Assembly (NCBI GenBank): GCA_020055645.1 | Contig: CM034547.1 | Span: forward strand, 56,112,909 to 56,176,908 | DNA length: 64,000 bases | Origin: Tomocerus qinae | Taxonomy: Eukaryota > Arthropoda > Collembola > Entomobryomorpha > Tomoceridae | Direction: 5' to 3' | The notes under the pieces: generated by a model | Databases searched by the model: none | Told to the model about the DNA's origin: nothing | The model's input: only the letters and a program-made list of their open reading frames with translations | Made by a program: the position numbers and the translations under genes | Part shown: positions 1-12,214 of the stretch, piece after piece | Numbering within the stretch: the stretch's first letter is position 1 | Layout of the letters: each line of letters starts with the position of its first letter

Positions 1-3000
1 CTGATTCAAAGACAATTTACTGCATACAAGTGGAGACAATGCACTAAATTGATATATAATGATGATATTGCAACGCTATAAAGTTTACAATTTTTTTTTG
101 TATTTTTACGAGGATACTACAAAAGTTGAATGAGGCAAACCAGTTTTTAAGTTGGCAGTGCGCTAAATCATTTCCAGTGTCTGATGAACATCTGAACAAG
201 GAACAATTTGCATAGTAAAGATTCTTGGTGAATTCTTGTGTTTTTGATAGGTAACTCTAAAGTTTGATATCAATGTCACGTTACCCCGTTGTTCTGTGTG
301 GTCTCTGCTCTGGTATGTGTAACAATGTTTGTTTTGTGCTCATTGAACTGTTTGTGGGTAGTAATATAGTACCGCGTTGCAAGTTTTCAATGCTAAAAGA
401 ATTTGCAAGCTGAATTGTGCAATGGATGCGAATAGCTATAGGGTATTAATGCACGTCAACAATGAATGATTATGAGTTGGAATTCGTCAGTTTGTTTGAT
501 GTTGATTATGATATTGTTTGAAGATATGAGTAGGAAGTGAAGTCAAAGTGAAGCCGAGTTCACCCACATAGCATGTAATATACAAAGTCAAGACAAAATG
601 AAGCAAAGTTAAAATGTTGTATAAAGTACGAATTTGAGGATGATAATAGTGAGGATGCAAATATGGAGGGAGTAAGCAGAGTAATCGTATCTTTAGCACG
701 TTAGCTACGGTTTCACAGTCCTGTGTAGTTGATTTAAGGTGCTTTAGGCAAGACTAAACCAAAGTGAAGTCCTCCTCTTCTGACTATGCACCATGCATCA
801 CAATTTATAGCAAAATAAAGTAATTTCAGTTTAGTAGTTCGGTGTAGTCGTAGTAGTAGTTAGTAAGTAGGTGGTGTGGAGTACTACTGTTAAACTGCTC
901 CTACTCACAGTAGTAGAATATTATCTAGAAGATACACACCAGTGAGCGAATCCACGGAGGCAGATAGATGAATGAATCAGCTTACGGGCAAATTCTCTTG
1001 TTTCTCAACGAAATATATAGAAATAGTACCAAAAGCTAGCTGAGCAAGTCTTGTAGCTTTTCGTTTGGCGTGGTTTGAAGTTTTAACTCATTTTCCTTGC
1101 CAACACTCGAGAACTGAATGGAACTGAAAGTAGAATACAGATACGTGCCCGCGTCTCCGACTAAATTCGTGGCGGATGATAATGTAAAAATCTTTTAATA
1201 TGCAATAGACAGGAGGAGTAGTTGTGGTACATAGTGCAAGATGCAATAAGTTCTTCCCTGGCAAGTCATGTCACATCCACATGTAGATTTATGCACTACA
1301 CCCAGATTCAGAACTGTCCCAACACTCTTCTCGTACACACTTTTCCATCTCCTGTCCCCGACTACTGCGAGAAGATCCCATTTCTAGTTCGCAATTGCCT
1401 AACATCCTAAGTAAGTAGAGTACCATGTAAGAATTCTCTTCTCAGACGAATGTGTTTCAACCAGCCCCAATGCCCTCCGTTGATAAATTCTCCTTCGAGG
1501 AGGAGTTCGAGGATTATGTTCGGCGAGAGCAGAAAGGAAACCACATGAAACTGATTTGATTGTTTCCAAACTCACGGTGATCCAACTGGAACACTAACCA
1601 GAAGCAAATTCAAGACACCAAACGACTTGTTAAATTCCAAACCGAATACACTGCAATGCGATAAACATTCTTCGTCTTATCCCGAAATACAACAATCCAT
1701 CCTACAAAACATGTATACTTTACAAACACGCTATTATTTATGTAAGTTGCTACACTTAATGTGTGCTAACTGTTCTAATTTTATGATTCACTACTGTCTG
1801 TTTAGTATTTTCAGCCTCCAAAGAGGAAAATCGAGACAAATGTGTGAAATTAAAATCCTTTATTACTAGTAAGTAGTAGAAGTAGGTGGTGGTGGGTGAG
1901 ATAAATACAGAAGCACAAAGTAAGTTTTTGACTCCTGTGGGATTTCCCTTCGTTAATTTGCTGATGGGATCCGTGTGGAAAAATTTCCACAGAAAAAACA
2001 CTAATGCACCTACATTATTACATAAAGCTAAGTATATTCGAAATATGTATTGTTTTCTTGTTTAGAGAATCTTATCTCTCCCAATCTGGCTACATCCCGT
2101 GAAATCAACTTTTTCCACTGTTTTTTACACACCTTTGTTCGTCCCGTGTTATGTTTTGTTTACGAGGTATTAATTAAACTACTTTTCGACAATGTGGGGT
2201 CTCGTTAAGCCAAGTAGTCCTTGTGTTAGTTAAGAAATTGACAACAGTCTCGTCTTTTGACTCAGATTGCGTTCGTGTCTGGCACAACTCTCGTTTTGCT
2301 CTTGGCCAGTCTCTACAAGAAACTCAACTGAACTGAAGGGAAAGAGCGAGTGGACTAAAGTGGAGTCAGAACTCAGGCCACAAATTCTTCTTCCATGTAA
2401 TACAACTAAACACAGAGTTTAGACAAGTCACTTCGGTTTACTTTAATGCAGCTATCACGGCTTCTCTACTGTGTGTTAGGCTTCAGTTGGCTCGAGCTGA
2501 GTTTCCGCGACCAGGTCTCTTTCGTGGATAACATTGCAGCGTCAACTCTTCTGAGGAACTGCTCTAGAGGTTTAGGGGAACCTGCAGTTTTGTTCGGCTC
2601 ACTCACTCGACTCTTCTACTCCGTGTGTGACTCGAGGTAGCCGAATACCAACTCAGTCGTTTGCCTTGATCGGCATACGCTCTCTCGTCCAACAGAATCC
2701 TATATATTACACACATTCTCTATTACCCACTATTAGGTATTCCTCCTAATCCTTACACTCGCAAACCGTACGGACACTCCACGAAAACCAATAGTCTACC
2801 TTACTGTCTCATTTTCTATCACTGTCCAAGAAAACCCCAACCGCATATAATTTCGCCTGTCTTATTAAAAATTGGACTACATTTACTGTCCCCACCGACG
2901 CCTACACTAAGAAAACTAGACTCGTTTTTCTGCTTGATTAAATGACACAAAAATATTATTGTTGAATACCTAAATGATTTTGTTAAGTCTAACCAAAACG

Positions 3001-5759
3001 ATGAATCACTACGTTTTCCTTAAAGTAGGGATTACCAAAATGAAAAACTAGAGTAAATTCTCAGTAAAAATTGTTATTGCAAGATGCGAGCACAAATTCG
3101 TAGCAGATAAACTATTTCATTTCGCGCACCTGATACGCCTTCTTTCGACTGATGCTGTAAACTTAAGGTATCTAAAATTCTAACGAAAATTGAAACGTGA
3201 ATTTTAGCAACTTACATACTATTACATCTGCCATAGTGAAAAACACTACAAACTACAGATATCTGTATACTGCCTTACTAAATATGTGTATTGTGGCTTA
3301 GCCTTTAACATGTCAGAGCCATTTTATTTAGTAGAATAATTAACTGTTCTCTACAATAATTTTAATTTCCAATTCTTCATTACCTAGTCATATTTTGTCA
3401 ATTGAAAAATGAAATACTTGTAATATTAAAACGCTTGGGTATCCGTTGTGGTTGTCTGTATTGTATAACTTAGTTGTGTGACCAATTATTCATTTTCAGG
3501 TAAAAATACAAATCGGGTCGACACCTAATAATTATGCAATAATTAATTATTCCTATTGAAGGCAAACAGCATCTGCTAGACCCAAAAGTAAACCGCCTCG
3601 TCAATCTAATCTTCAAAACGAAGGGTAACGGTTTACTTGTTATCCTGTCAAATAATGAAAACTTCAGCATTAGCAAATTAGCAGAACAGCTCATCATTTA
3701 TGTTGTACAAAGTAAATGTAAACGTAGTACAACTTTTGTGTATACTTTTATACATTGCAATGTAGGCCTAATGCAGAAAGTATTAAACTACTTTAGTGCA
3801 CTGTAACGTTAGACAAGGATAGTTGATGGAAAAGTGTAAAGTTTTATTTATTTAGAAACTTGTATAATCCCCTCTAATTAATTTGTGTTTGATGGCCCAG
3901 TAAAAGCAGTTTATATAAGGAAATATTAATTCTCCATGATATCTTATGTAGCAAAGTAACAAACATGCCATTAACTATGATGTTATGCATTGCATTCGGT
4001 TCATAAGTAAAATGAAATTTTATTACACGTTAAATAGAGAAGCTCAATTAAATGCTAGAATGGCAAATGAACGTAATTATTGGATCTCAAATTACAAGTT
4101 TTGCTTCCTTATCACTTATAGTTCTTATGCAAATATCATTTGTATCCTTTATAGAGTCTCACCGACATGAATAAGCAGATACAGCAAACTTTTGCTTGCA
4201 CAAAATAAATAATTTTTGAAGTTTTGCTACAGTAGGTGTTTAACAATGGTAAGTTAGCTGAAGAAATGTAGAAATTTCATTAAAAGTGTTTTGTTCGTCT
4301 GTACAAAAGGTTATTTCTCACGACATTTGATAATTGCCTTTGTAATAAGTTTCTCCTCATATTTCAACAATGCCAGCAATTAATCAATAGGTGAAAGTCC
4401 AAAGTTCTCCTGTGTTGTTTCCTTATTTCTATATCATTAGCTGAGAATGCATTAAATAACTTCGAAATACGTGTGGGTGTATTGAATTTAAGTTCAACAC
4501 TCCAAAGTTGACGAGTTTAGACCATTCGTGTGAATAATACTTACACAGCCCACGTAATATAATGTCATAATATGCTTGTAAGTGTTTTGTCCTAATTTCT
4601 TTATGTTCCAAAGTGTTAGAATGTATATATAATAGACATATATTACATATAAGCATACATTAATGTCATCAAAATAGATAAATCAATACCAGTAATAACA
4701 TATATAACAGTATAAAATGATCGTATTATTTGGTCCATTAAACAGAACCACTAAAAGAAATATCTTTTACTGTAACATAAAATTAACTCAGCTTCCCTAC
4801 GCTATTACATGAGACCTGATGAAATCAGCGGCTCAGATATCCCATACTGCTAACCATATAAGTTGGCTGGGAACAGTCTGTCTAGTTGGATGGTAGTGAT
4901 GATGTACCTTAACTGGTAGCGATGTGAAATAAGTCTAGATATTTAATATGAAAATTGTTGGGAGGATCTTCTTTAGACCCCATTATTAAACTCCGTGTTA
5001 GTTTTTCCCGTCACGGCAACTTTTCCAAGTTGTACATGTGTTATTTAATTATGGACATAGTATATAGAATGTACTGGCTACTTTGTATTGATGTTTATAC
5101 ATACTAAATAGGTAGTTATATTACGGGTTATATGCAGGAAACTGCTACAATAAGTAATATTCAAGATGTTTAAAAAAATAGGATCAAAGTAAGAGAGCCC
5201 TAGAGAATTCATTCCAGATACGTCTATAGAAAAATGCCAGAGAAATATGCTCATCGCCAGACAGTAGGTTAACTTCACGTAGGCTGCTATTCACTTACCA
5301 AGAAAAATTATTATTCTATTCAATTCTCACATAATTTCATATCGCAAGTTACTCTAGGCTAGATTAATAGTTGAATACACATAGAATATTAACTCAAAGA
5401 ACAATTCTAAGATGTAAATTGCATTATGTGTACACTTCAGCTCTCCATATGGTCATTTACATTATTTTACATAAAAACATCATGTAATGGGGTCACAATT
5501 TTGATAATACTACCCTTTAGCATTCATTTACATTTCATCACAAAATATTTAGATGTATTACTACTGTTACTTACAGGTAGATTGACAATTAGCTGTCATA
5601 AAAAATACTAATGCAGTTTTCATTGCTGGTACTTCGGGATTGAATGGTAATTTTAGCCATTAAGTTAAGGATTGTTTTCTCCTGCATTGTAATTTGTAGT
5701 CTGCCATAAAAGTTGAATGACAGTGCTAAAAAAGAGTTATAAATATAGATTCTTTGCAG
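1..5759. other. No supported gene
   Basis: AT-rich sequence with short frames in all six readings, none with a domain or consistent splice borders. Small GTAGTAG-type patches occur near 845-870 and 1866-1900. A GC-richer patch at 2310-2660 uses CTCAACTGAACT and CTCGAG words but encodes nothing recognisable. Confidence 0.6.
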
Positions 5760-6272
5760 ATGACGGATGTACGCTCCACAAACCAGTGCTCCTGGTCTGA
5801 CCCTGAAATATTCAAACATCTCATCGGACATCAACTATTAATAACAGAACAATGGAAGGGATCTATGAGCCCACAAGCTCTCTTCAATCTAGCACCCAAG
5901 AGAAGTCAGTTGTTGACAGTGACATGGGAATATCCACATACCTACACCTACAGATATTCATCCCGATCTCCGCTGCATTGCATTCAGCTCTCTAAACTTA
6001 TTGTTGTTCATATAATTACGACAGTCTTTATGTACTTTGATATGACCATGACGCACAAATGCGTATTTTATATTGTAAGTATGAACAAGGGAGTTATTCT
6101 GTGGTTACATGATTCAACTTCTCGGCACCAGAAAAACCTAGTAGTGACAAGAAAATGCACATACCTACATAATTCACTTTTACAACTCTTCACTATTCAC
6201 TCGTGGAAACCCGTGTCTGTAGCGGCTACAAAAAATCACCCTTCCCTACACATTCAAATCGTTTGTTGCTGA
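5760..6272 (+). other. Longest open frame of the window (170 aa), coding status doubtful
   Basis: ATG at 5760 directly follows TTCTTTGCAG, which could be a splice acceptor. The frame runs to TGA at 6270. The start reads MTDVRSTNQCSWSDPEIF. There is no recognisable domain, signal peptide or clear repeat, and the composition (many H, T, S, C, I and Y) is typical of translated AT-rich non-coding DNA. One frame of this length can occur by chance in 64 kb. It could be part of an unrecognised gene or a lncRNA exon. Confidence 0.1.
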
Positions 6273-8128
6273 TATTAGATGAAAGTAGTCTTTTCTGTAT
6301 TACACAGTTCATGTCTAGTGTACGCATGTTTAGCATATGTATCTCTACCTACACTACCGTTTTCTCCCATATCTATGGTGTTCCTCTACTGTTACACGTA
6401 CTACAGATGCCATTGCATGACTGATACATAGAGATTGAGTAGGCAAAGCGGGAGATGTCTACCATGATCTCAAATCTATGCATGTACCTCACAGAGATGT
6501 GAATGTAACCCCAGGTAATTAATCTTAATAGCTGTTGATGTATGAGGGAAACATGATACGAACAAAAAACAATTTTTCTCCTGCTATTAATTTGTGCGAG
6601 CATTTTCATCACACGCTATAGGATATATAATGTCACTCTTCGTGCATTGAATTCAAATGCATTGCACATGTACTAATAAAAGATTCTAGCACCATCAGTA
6701 AAAATAATTGATCCATTTTACAATTGTGTTTCAGATTGCAATTTACGTTTGATTACAATACAAATGTGTAATATCTAATTGTTACACGAAAAAAGTATGA
6801 CCACTACAAAAATAGATAACTTTGGTCCTGTAGGATTGTGGAAGGTTTCTTGGACAGACTTGGATAGATGGTTCAAAATTATTATGAAATTATTGTGTAG
6901 CCAGTCTAATCAATAAGATAGTGTATGACTGTCAATACATTAAACAATTGCGCATAATTGGTTGGATTCTATAAATAGATGCTTTCAATCCCGTAGATCC
7001 AGTTTCACTACTGTTTGAAATGAAATGATTTTTATAGGGTTTCCAAAACTGGGCGTGTTGTTAGTAAACATTGCATGCGCATAATTACAGCTATGAAAAA
7101 CAATACTGAATACCAGAAAGCTTAGCGAAAAAGTGTCAGCTGTTGTTGTATTGTTTAGAAATTAAGTAAAATTAACGACCTGTCTTTGTGTAATATTTTT
7201 GTATGTTATTGCAGTGTATAAGTACAAAGAAATAAATGGAATGTTTTTTCTGTGTTGAAGTACGGTAATAGTATAAATCCTTAGTGCATTTAGTAGGTTG
7301 ATGGATGGATCCATTAGACCGGTATGGTTTTATTATGTGTAAATGGTGTAAAAAGTAGAACGATAATTCATGTCTTCTGTATTGCTTTTATCTCTCCAGT
7401 GTACATTTCCATTGTAGATCTTCGGAAGCTAAATGGTCATTTTAGTGTGAACTATGGGTAGCCATCGTATAAATACGTAGTAGGTGTCGTCATGTTGAAA
7501 GGTTTGGTATTACTGTATCTAAAAGTGTGTAAGTGTTCTGAGAATTGAATTTTTCCGTCTGGGAGGAAAGATTGTTGAATATCAAGATAAAAATTCGCCA
7601 TTTGGTACAATGTTATTTCTTTCTGTAATATTGGGTGTAATTCTATATGGTGGACGTGTAAAATCATCCTTTAGCTATTTGATTCCATATGTAGGGAGAA
7701 TCCTTAAATGTTATTAGGCCGGTGTCTCCCGTATCTTCAGTCCCCTCATTGACAGTAGACAGGTTTTAGGTGAAAGTTTCATCTTTGATAAAGTTTATGA
7801 AAAATCTTAACAGAGACTAACCCATGTAATATATGGCCATTGACGCAATGAAACGAAGTTGTTAAAGCAAACTAAGGGTGATTCTTCTCATTGTCAGTAT
7901 TTATAGAACGAAATGACTGTCCGCTGTTGAGAGTGTGGAAGAAATGAAGTATCCTGATATTATAAAAATGAAGTATCACGCGAATAGTTGGAATGAGAAA
8001 AAGAAAGTCAAGTTTTCTTTCTGTGTAAAACCTCACTGAGTGATGTGATGTTAGGAAGAACTCGTTCCATATCACATCATATCATTTCTTTCAAGATTCA
8101 GTCAGGATTCAAGTGAAACGTTTACTTC

Positions 8129-8183
8129 TTCCTTCCTTCCTTTTCTTTCTTCCCTCTTTCTCTGTCTTTCTCTCTTGCTTTCG
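8129..8183. repeat. Polypyrimidine tract
   Basis: CTTCCTTCCTTCCTTTTC followed by TTTC/TCTC runs, over 50 bases almost without purines. Low-complexity sequence only. Confidence 0.7.
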
Positions 8184-9674
8184 GCGTTCACTCAGAAATT
8201 GTGTTGGAAACTCTTTGTGAAGTGAGAGAAAGAAAAAAGATGGTTTGGCTTTCCTTCCCGAACCTACCTTGTAGATAGTAATAATATGAAGCCTATCCCT
8301 AATATTTTTTCTATGGGAAGAGCTAAAAGTGGTAGTATAGTGAAATCAGAGAGTCCAGGAGGAGGAAGTATGTCTGTTAAAAAGGAAAGAAGTAGGCACG
8401 GAGAAGCTGTTCCAATATTATGATAATAGGCCGAGAAATGCATTCAAAATGTACATTTACGACAGTCGAAGGAGACACTCGAGTGCGGGGAATATACTTG
8501 CGAAATAGACTTTTTGTGTAAAATATGCAATAAATTTGATTCTTGGATGGGAGAGAGACCCAGTGGAATGAATGAAGCCCTGTCGGTTGGTTCTCTTTCT
8601 TAGACATCCCTTAGTACTTCCAGATAGTCCCTATGCTCTTATGCCATGCCTATATTATTTTCAACTGAGAATGAAGAGCCAGAAGAAGCCACAGCCACTC
8701 ATACATGAGTACTGAATACCAGGAGAAGGGGTATTTCCAAAGGCCATTCTTCGGACAATTTCAAATGATTTATTGCCTCCTAACAGAGATATTTTTAGAA
8801 TAAAAATGAAAGAATAACACATGATATGGAGAGACTCATTTTTTACACTCACTCTTCCTTCCTTTCCGTCCAAACTCGGGACCCAACCTTGAATGCAAGT
8901 CACTTTTACTTCAGTTTTCACTTTTCACTAGGATTTCAGTCAAGATTTTCCTCCGGCACTCCGTCCATGTGTCAGTGCAGTACAACGGATATACCTAACA
9001 CGGAAAAGAAGGTAAGACATTGAACACATTACCGTTACTCACACTTCCACTTTAAAAAATACTATACATCACAGCTCAATATTTGGTTGGAGACTCAAGT
9101 GCAATGGAGGAGATCAAGATTCTTCTGTGCACTCAGTGTGTTCACATCAACGTGAATATTTCATCTTATGACCAGATTATACTACGAGTGGACAGCCACG
9201 CTACATTGCCGACATTTCTTCATTTTCTCCAAGCTTAAATCGATTTTCTTCTATTTTATTGGATTCTAACAGTACCCAGCCAAATTTTTTGAGTGGAGAC
9301 GTGATGTAAACTTCAGTAACTTGGTTAGTGAACGTAAAATATTGTTGTTATACTACTTTAAGCGAAAGCTATGCATCGAAAGAATAATATTATGCTTGCA
9401 ATTAATATGGCACAGCTGTCTACTGATTTTTATCTTGCGTTCAGTCTGAAAATCATAAAAATATTCAATGTTTACAGAAAAGAACAAACTCGACACAATA
9501 GGTGAATAGAGGCAAGCAAACCGGAACCAGAAGGGAAAAATAGGACGCATTTGTTGTAATAAATCAGCTGCATACAAACCGGATTGAAGTGACTTCAGTC
9601 GTGCATAGTATTTCCAAAAATGTCAAATCGATGAGAAAATGGAACCTCGCTGTCTAATTGAAGTTAATCGATTA

Positions 9675-9692
9675 GTTAGCCTTAAGGCTAAC
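9675..9692. repeat. 18-base perfect palindrome
   Basis: GTTAGCCTTAAGGCTAAC, fully self-complementary. Function unknown; it may be chance or the relic of a mobile-element end. Confidence 0.6.
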
Positions 9693-11129
9693 GACATGAT
9701 TCCATGACGAATTGGTACTTTTTAACTCGCTTGCTGCAGAACAATCATACTATTTGCATTGCACCAATGCCATTTTATCAAAGGGTGTGCTGTGCCAGTG
9801 CCGTTAATAATTATGACGCTTTCGACCATTCTGCTCAAGTGCTTTCAGCAGAAATTGCTCTATCAAACAGGAAGCACACAGCACTCAATTTCTAAAATCA
9901 CCAACATGTGGTTAAAGAAAATAACTTTATCGACACTCTGCAGTTAAACTCCTACAGACTTATCAAACCTATAATTAAGGTAATTATTCTAGAAAAATAG
10001 GCTTCTACAGGTTATAGTATCTTTAATGTCTATCATTGACGGACGGGTTTGTTTTAATTTCTAAAGAGATGGATTGCAAAATTCTGTTCAAATAAGTAAC
10101 CACAAAACCTTGCTTATTAATGACAAAGTGCTTGAAAAATTGCAATGAAAAGGTTTATACAGCAATGCATTTATTTATCACAATGCATTATACATATAGG
10201 TATACCATATAGTTAGTAATTATAAGTACTATATCATGGAAAACCTGTCTACAGACCCGTAACAACTTGGGCTGAAAATTTTTTACTTCCTCTTATGAAC
10301 ATTTGAATTTAATAATGATGAATGTGTCCGTCCATACTTACTAAAATGCATAAGCGTAACTTCCCAAATCTCATAATAAATTAACACTGCCGTTAGCCGA
10401 AGTATGTCAGTAGAAAGTCGGAATTATACATACAATACTTTTCGCATATGGAATACATAGCCGATGAGTGGAACGCAAATACTTTGGAACAAACCTTAAT
10501 TTTTCACTCCTATTATAGGATACAGCTGAACTACTGGCTAGGTAAATGATCGTAGGTAGATGTTGTATAGTTAGAAATGTTACGTATGTATATATAGAGG
10601 ATGCAAATATATATTAAATATCGTGTACAGCATTAGTACCCTTTTGTATGGCTATACATAGATATACTGCTTTCTACACTTCAAGTTTACAAGCGCAACA
10701 CAAAAACCTTAAGCACACCCAACCCACAATAATAATGAAAAAGAAAAGTTGAGTAGATCCGACGAGAAAAAATTTGATTTTATCACGCGAAAATGAACTC
10801 TTGTTTCTCCACCAACTCGTTGAAGATATTCCATTCTCAGTAGCTAAGTTTGTTACTGCTGTAGTTAACTCTTTGTAACCTCAGCTTATAGAGTTAAAAT
10901 AGCACTAACAGAAAGTAGTAAATCCTAGTCACCTTTTTCACTGTTATATATTATAGTGGAACTAAAGAAAAAATTGTGCCACAACCACTCTGGAGGCAGT
11001 TCACAGTTCAAGCTTTAAATAAGAAAAGGAAGTCAGGCAATACTTTATGTAAAACTCACAAGCTATAGCTACTAATATTTATAGCCACTACCGTATGCAA
11101 ATCGGGAGTAATAGTTCATTCTATATATA

Positions 11130-11464
11130 TGTTGTAGGCGGAGAGGGAAAGGTTACTGGGAGGGATATAATGTCCCTCTCCGACTAGGCAGGGAGAGATA
11201 GCTCTGTACCGCTAGCGGTACCGAGCCATGAGGTTTCCGACTGGGAGGGATATGTCGTAAAGGATTGATATGAATGATTCTATGTGTATAAGTCCCACAA
11301 ATGTCGCAGGTTTTAGGTTACTCTTATATTTATTCATTGTAATCATTATTTTCTATAATATTCATAAATATTAAGTATATTGCACTTTTTGAATCAGTCA
11401 TAATAAAAATCATAAATTATTAAGTCAAGATTGACAGTCAAATAGTTAAGTATGTTACGCTGCT
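11130..11464 (+). repeat. Left terminal inverted repeat of the 1.08-kb element
   Basis: A 335-base arm matching 11874-12208 in inverted orientation with few differences. It contains the palindrome GTACCGCTAGCGGTAC at 11206-11221. The outer half is GC-richer than its surroundings and the inner half is AT-rich. Confidence 0.9.
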
Positions 11465-11787
11465 TAAGTGTTAAGTTTGTTGGCAGTAGTCTCAGTTTAA
11501 CAGCTTGTCCGAGTATCACTTTTAGTAAGGTTTACATTTACTATATGAAGAGCTATAAGTTGAATTACATAGCGGTTGCTGTTATGTGGGAAGTCAGGGA
11601 AGTGAGTTCCATTCAAAGCTTTTTCAATAAAGACAAAATGGAATTTCCACATTATTTTTTAGATTTTTTGGAAACAAATAAACGGACTGACCAATTCCCA
11701 AGTGACACCAATTACGATATATTAGTAAATATTATAAAGTTATGTCCATGTAAAAAGAATGATATACACTGTGGTACTAAGTACTAA
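11452..11787 (+). CDS. Small ORF (111 aa) inside the inverted-repeat element, unknown
   Basis: This open frame starts near the inner end of the left repeat and fills most of the single-copy centre. The C-terminal half (from MEFPHYFLDFLETNKRTD on) looks more protein-like than the N-terminal half and ends with a CPCKKND stretch. I recognise no transposase motif (no DDE/D pattern) or other domain. It may be a remnant of an element-encoded or captured sequence, or it may be non-coding. ATGs at 11452 and, within the frame, at MEFPHYF are both possible starts. Confidence 0.2.
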   Translation: MLRCLSVKFVGSSLSLTACPSITFSKVYIYYMKSYKLNYIAVAVMWEVREVSSIQSFFNKDKMEFPHYFLDFLETNKRTDQFPSDTNYDILVNIIKLCPCKKNDIHCGTKY

Positions 11788-11873
11788 ATGCCACAACGGC
11801 AGCAGCCGTTCTTGCAAAAATTTAAATAATTGAACTCCTGGCTTTGGAAAAAATATCAATTATTAATAATTAT

Positions 11874-12208
11874 AGCAGCGTAACATACTTAACTATTTGA
11901 CTGTCAATCTTGACTTAATAATTTATGATTTTATTATGACTGATTCAAAAAGTGCAATATACTTAATATTTATGAATATTAATAGAAAATAATGATTACA
12001 ATGAATAAATATAAGAGTAACCTAAAATCTGCGACATTTGTGGGACTTATACACATAGAATCATTCATATCAATCCTTTACGACATATCCCTCCCAGTCG
12101 GAAACCTCATGGCTCGGTACCGCTAGCGGTACAGAGCTATCTCTCCCTGCCTAGTCGGAGAAGGACATTATATCCCTCCCAGTAACCTTTCCCTCTCCGC
12201 CTACAACA
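11874..12208 (-). repeat. Right terminal inverted repeat of the 1.08-kb element
   Basis: Inverted copy of 11130-11464. The palindrome recurs at 12117-12132. Visible differences from the left arm are single bases, for example GAGAAGG here against the complement of CCCTCTCC there. Confidence 0.9.
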
Positions 12209-12214
12209 TATATA

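Larger units (their letters stand above)
6273..11123. other. No supported gene
   Basis: Apart from the pyrimidine tract and the 18-base palindrome listed separately, I see no gene, RNA or repeat. Confidence 0.6.
11130..12208. mobile_element. DNA transposon with 335-bp terminal inverted repeats
   Basis: The ends are TGTTGTAGGCGGAGAGGG and its reverse complement; the arms 11130-11464 and 11874-12208 are equal in length and nearly identical when inverted. Both sides are flanked by TATATA (11124-11129 and 12209-12214), which may be the target duplication, although TATATA is its own reverse complement and could instead be part of the repeat. Each arm has short internal subrepeats (GGGAGGGATAT) and a 16-base palindrome, GTACCGCTAGCGGTAC. 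The 409-bp centre has one open frame but nothing like a transposase, so the element is probably non-autonomous (MITE/foldback-like). The superfamily is not assigned. High arm similarity suggests recent activity. Confidence 0.88.
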
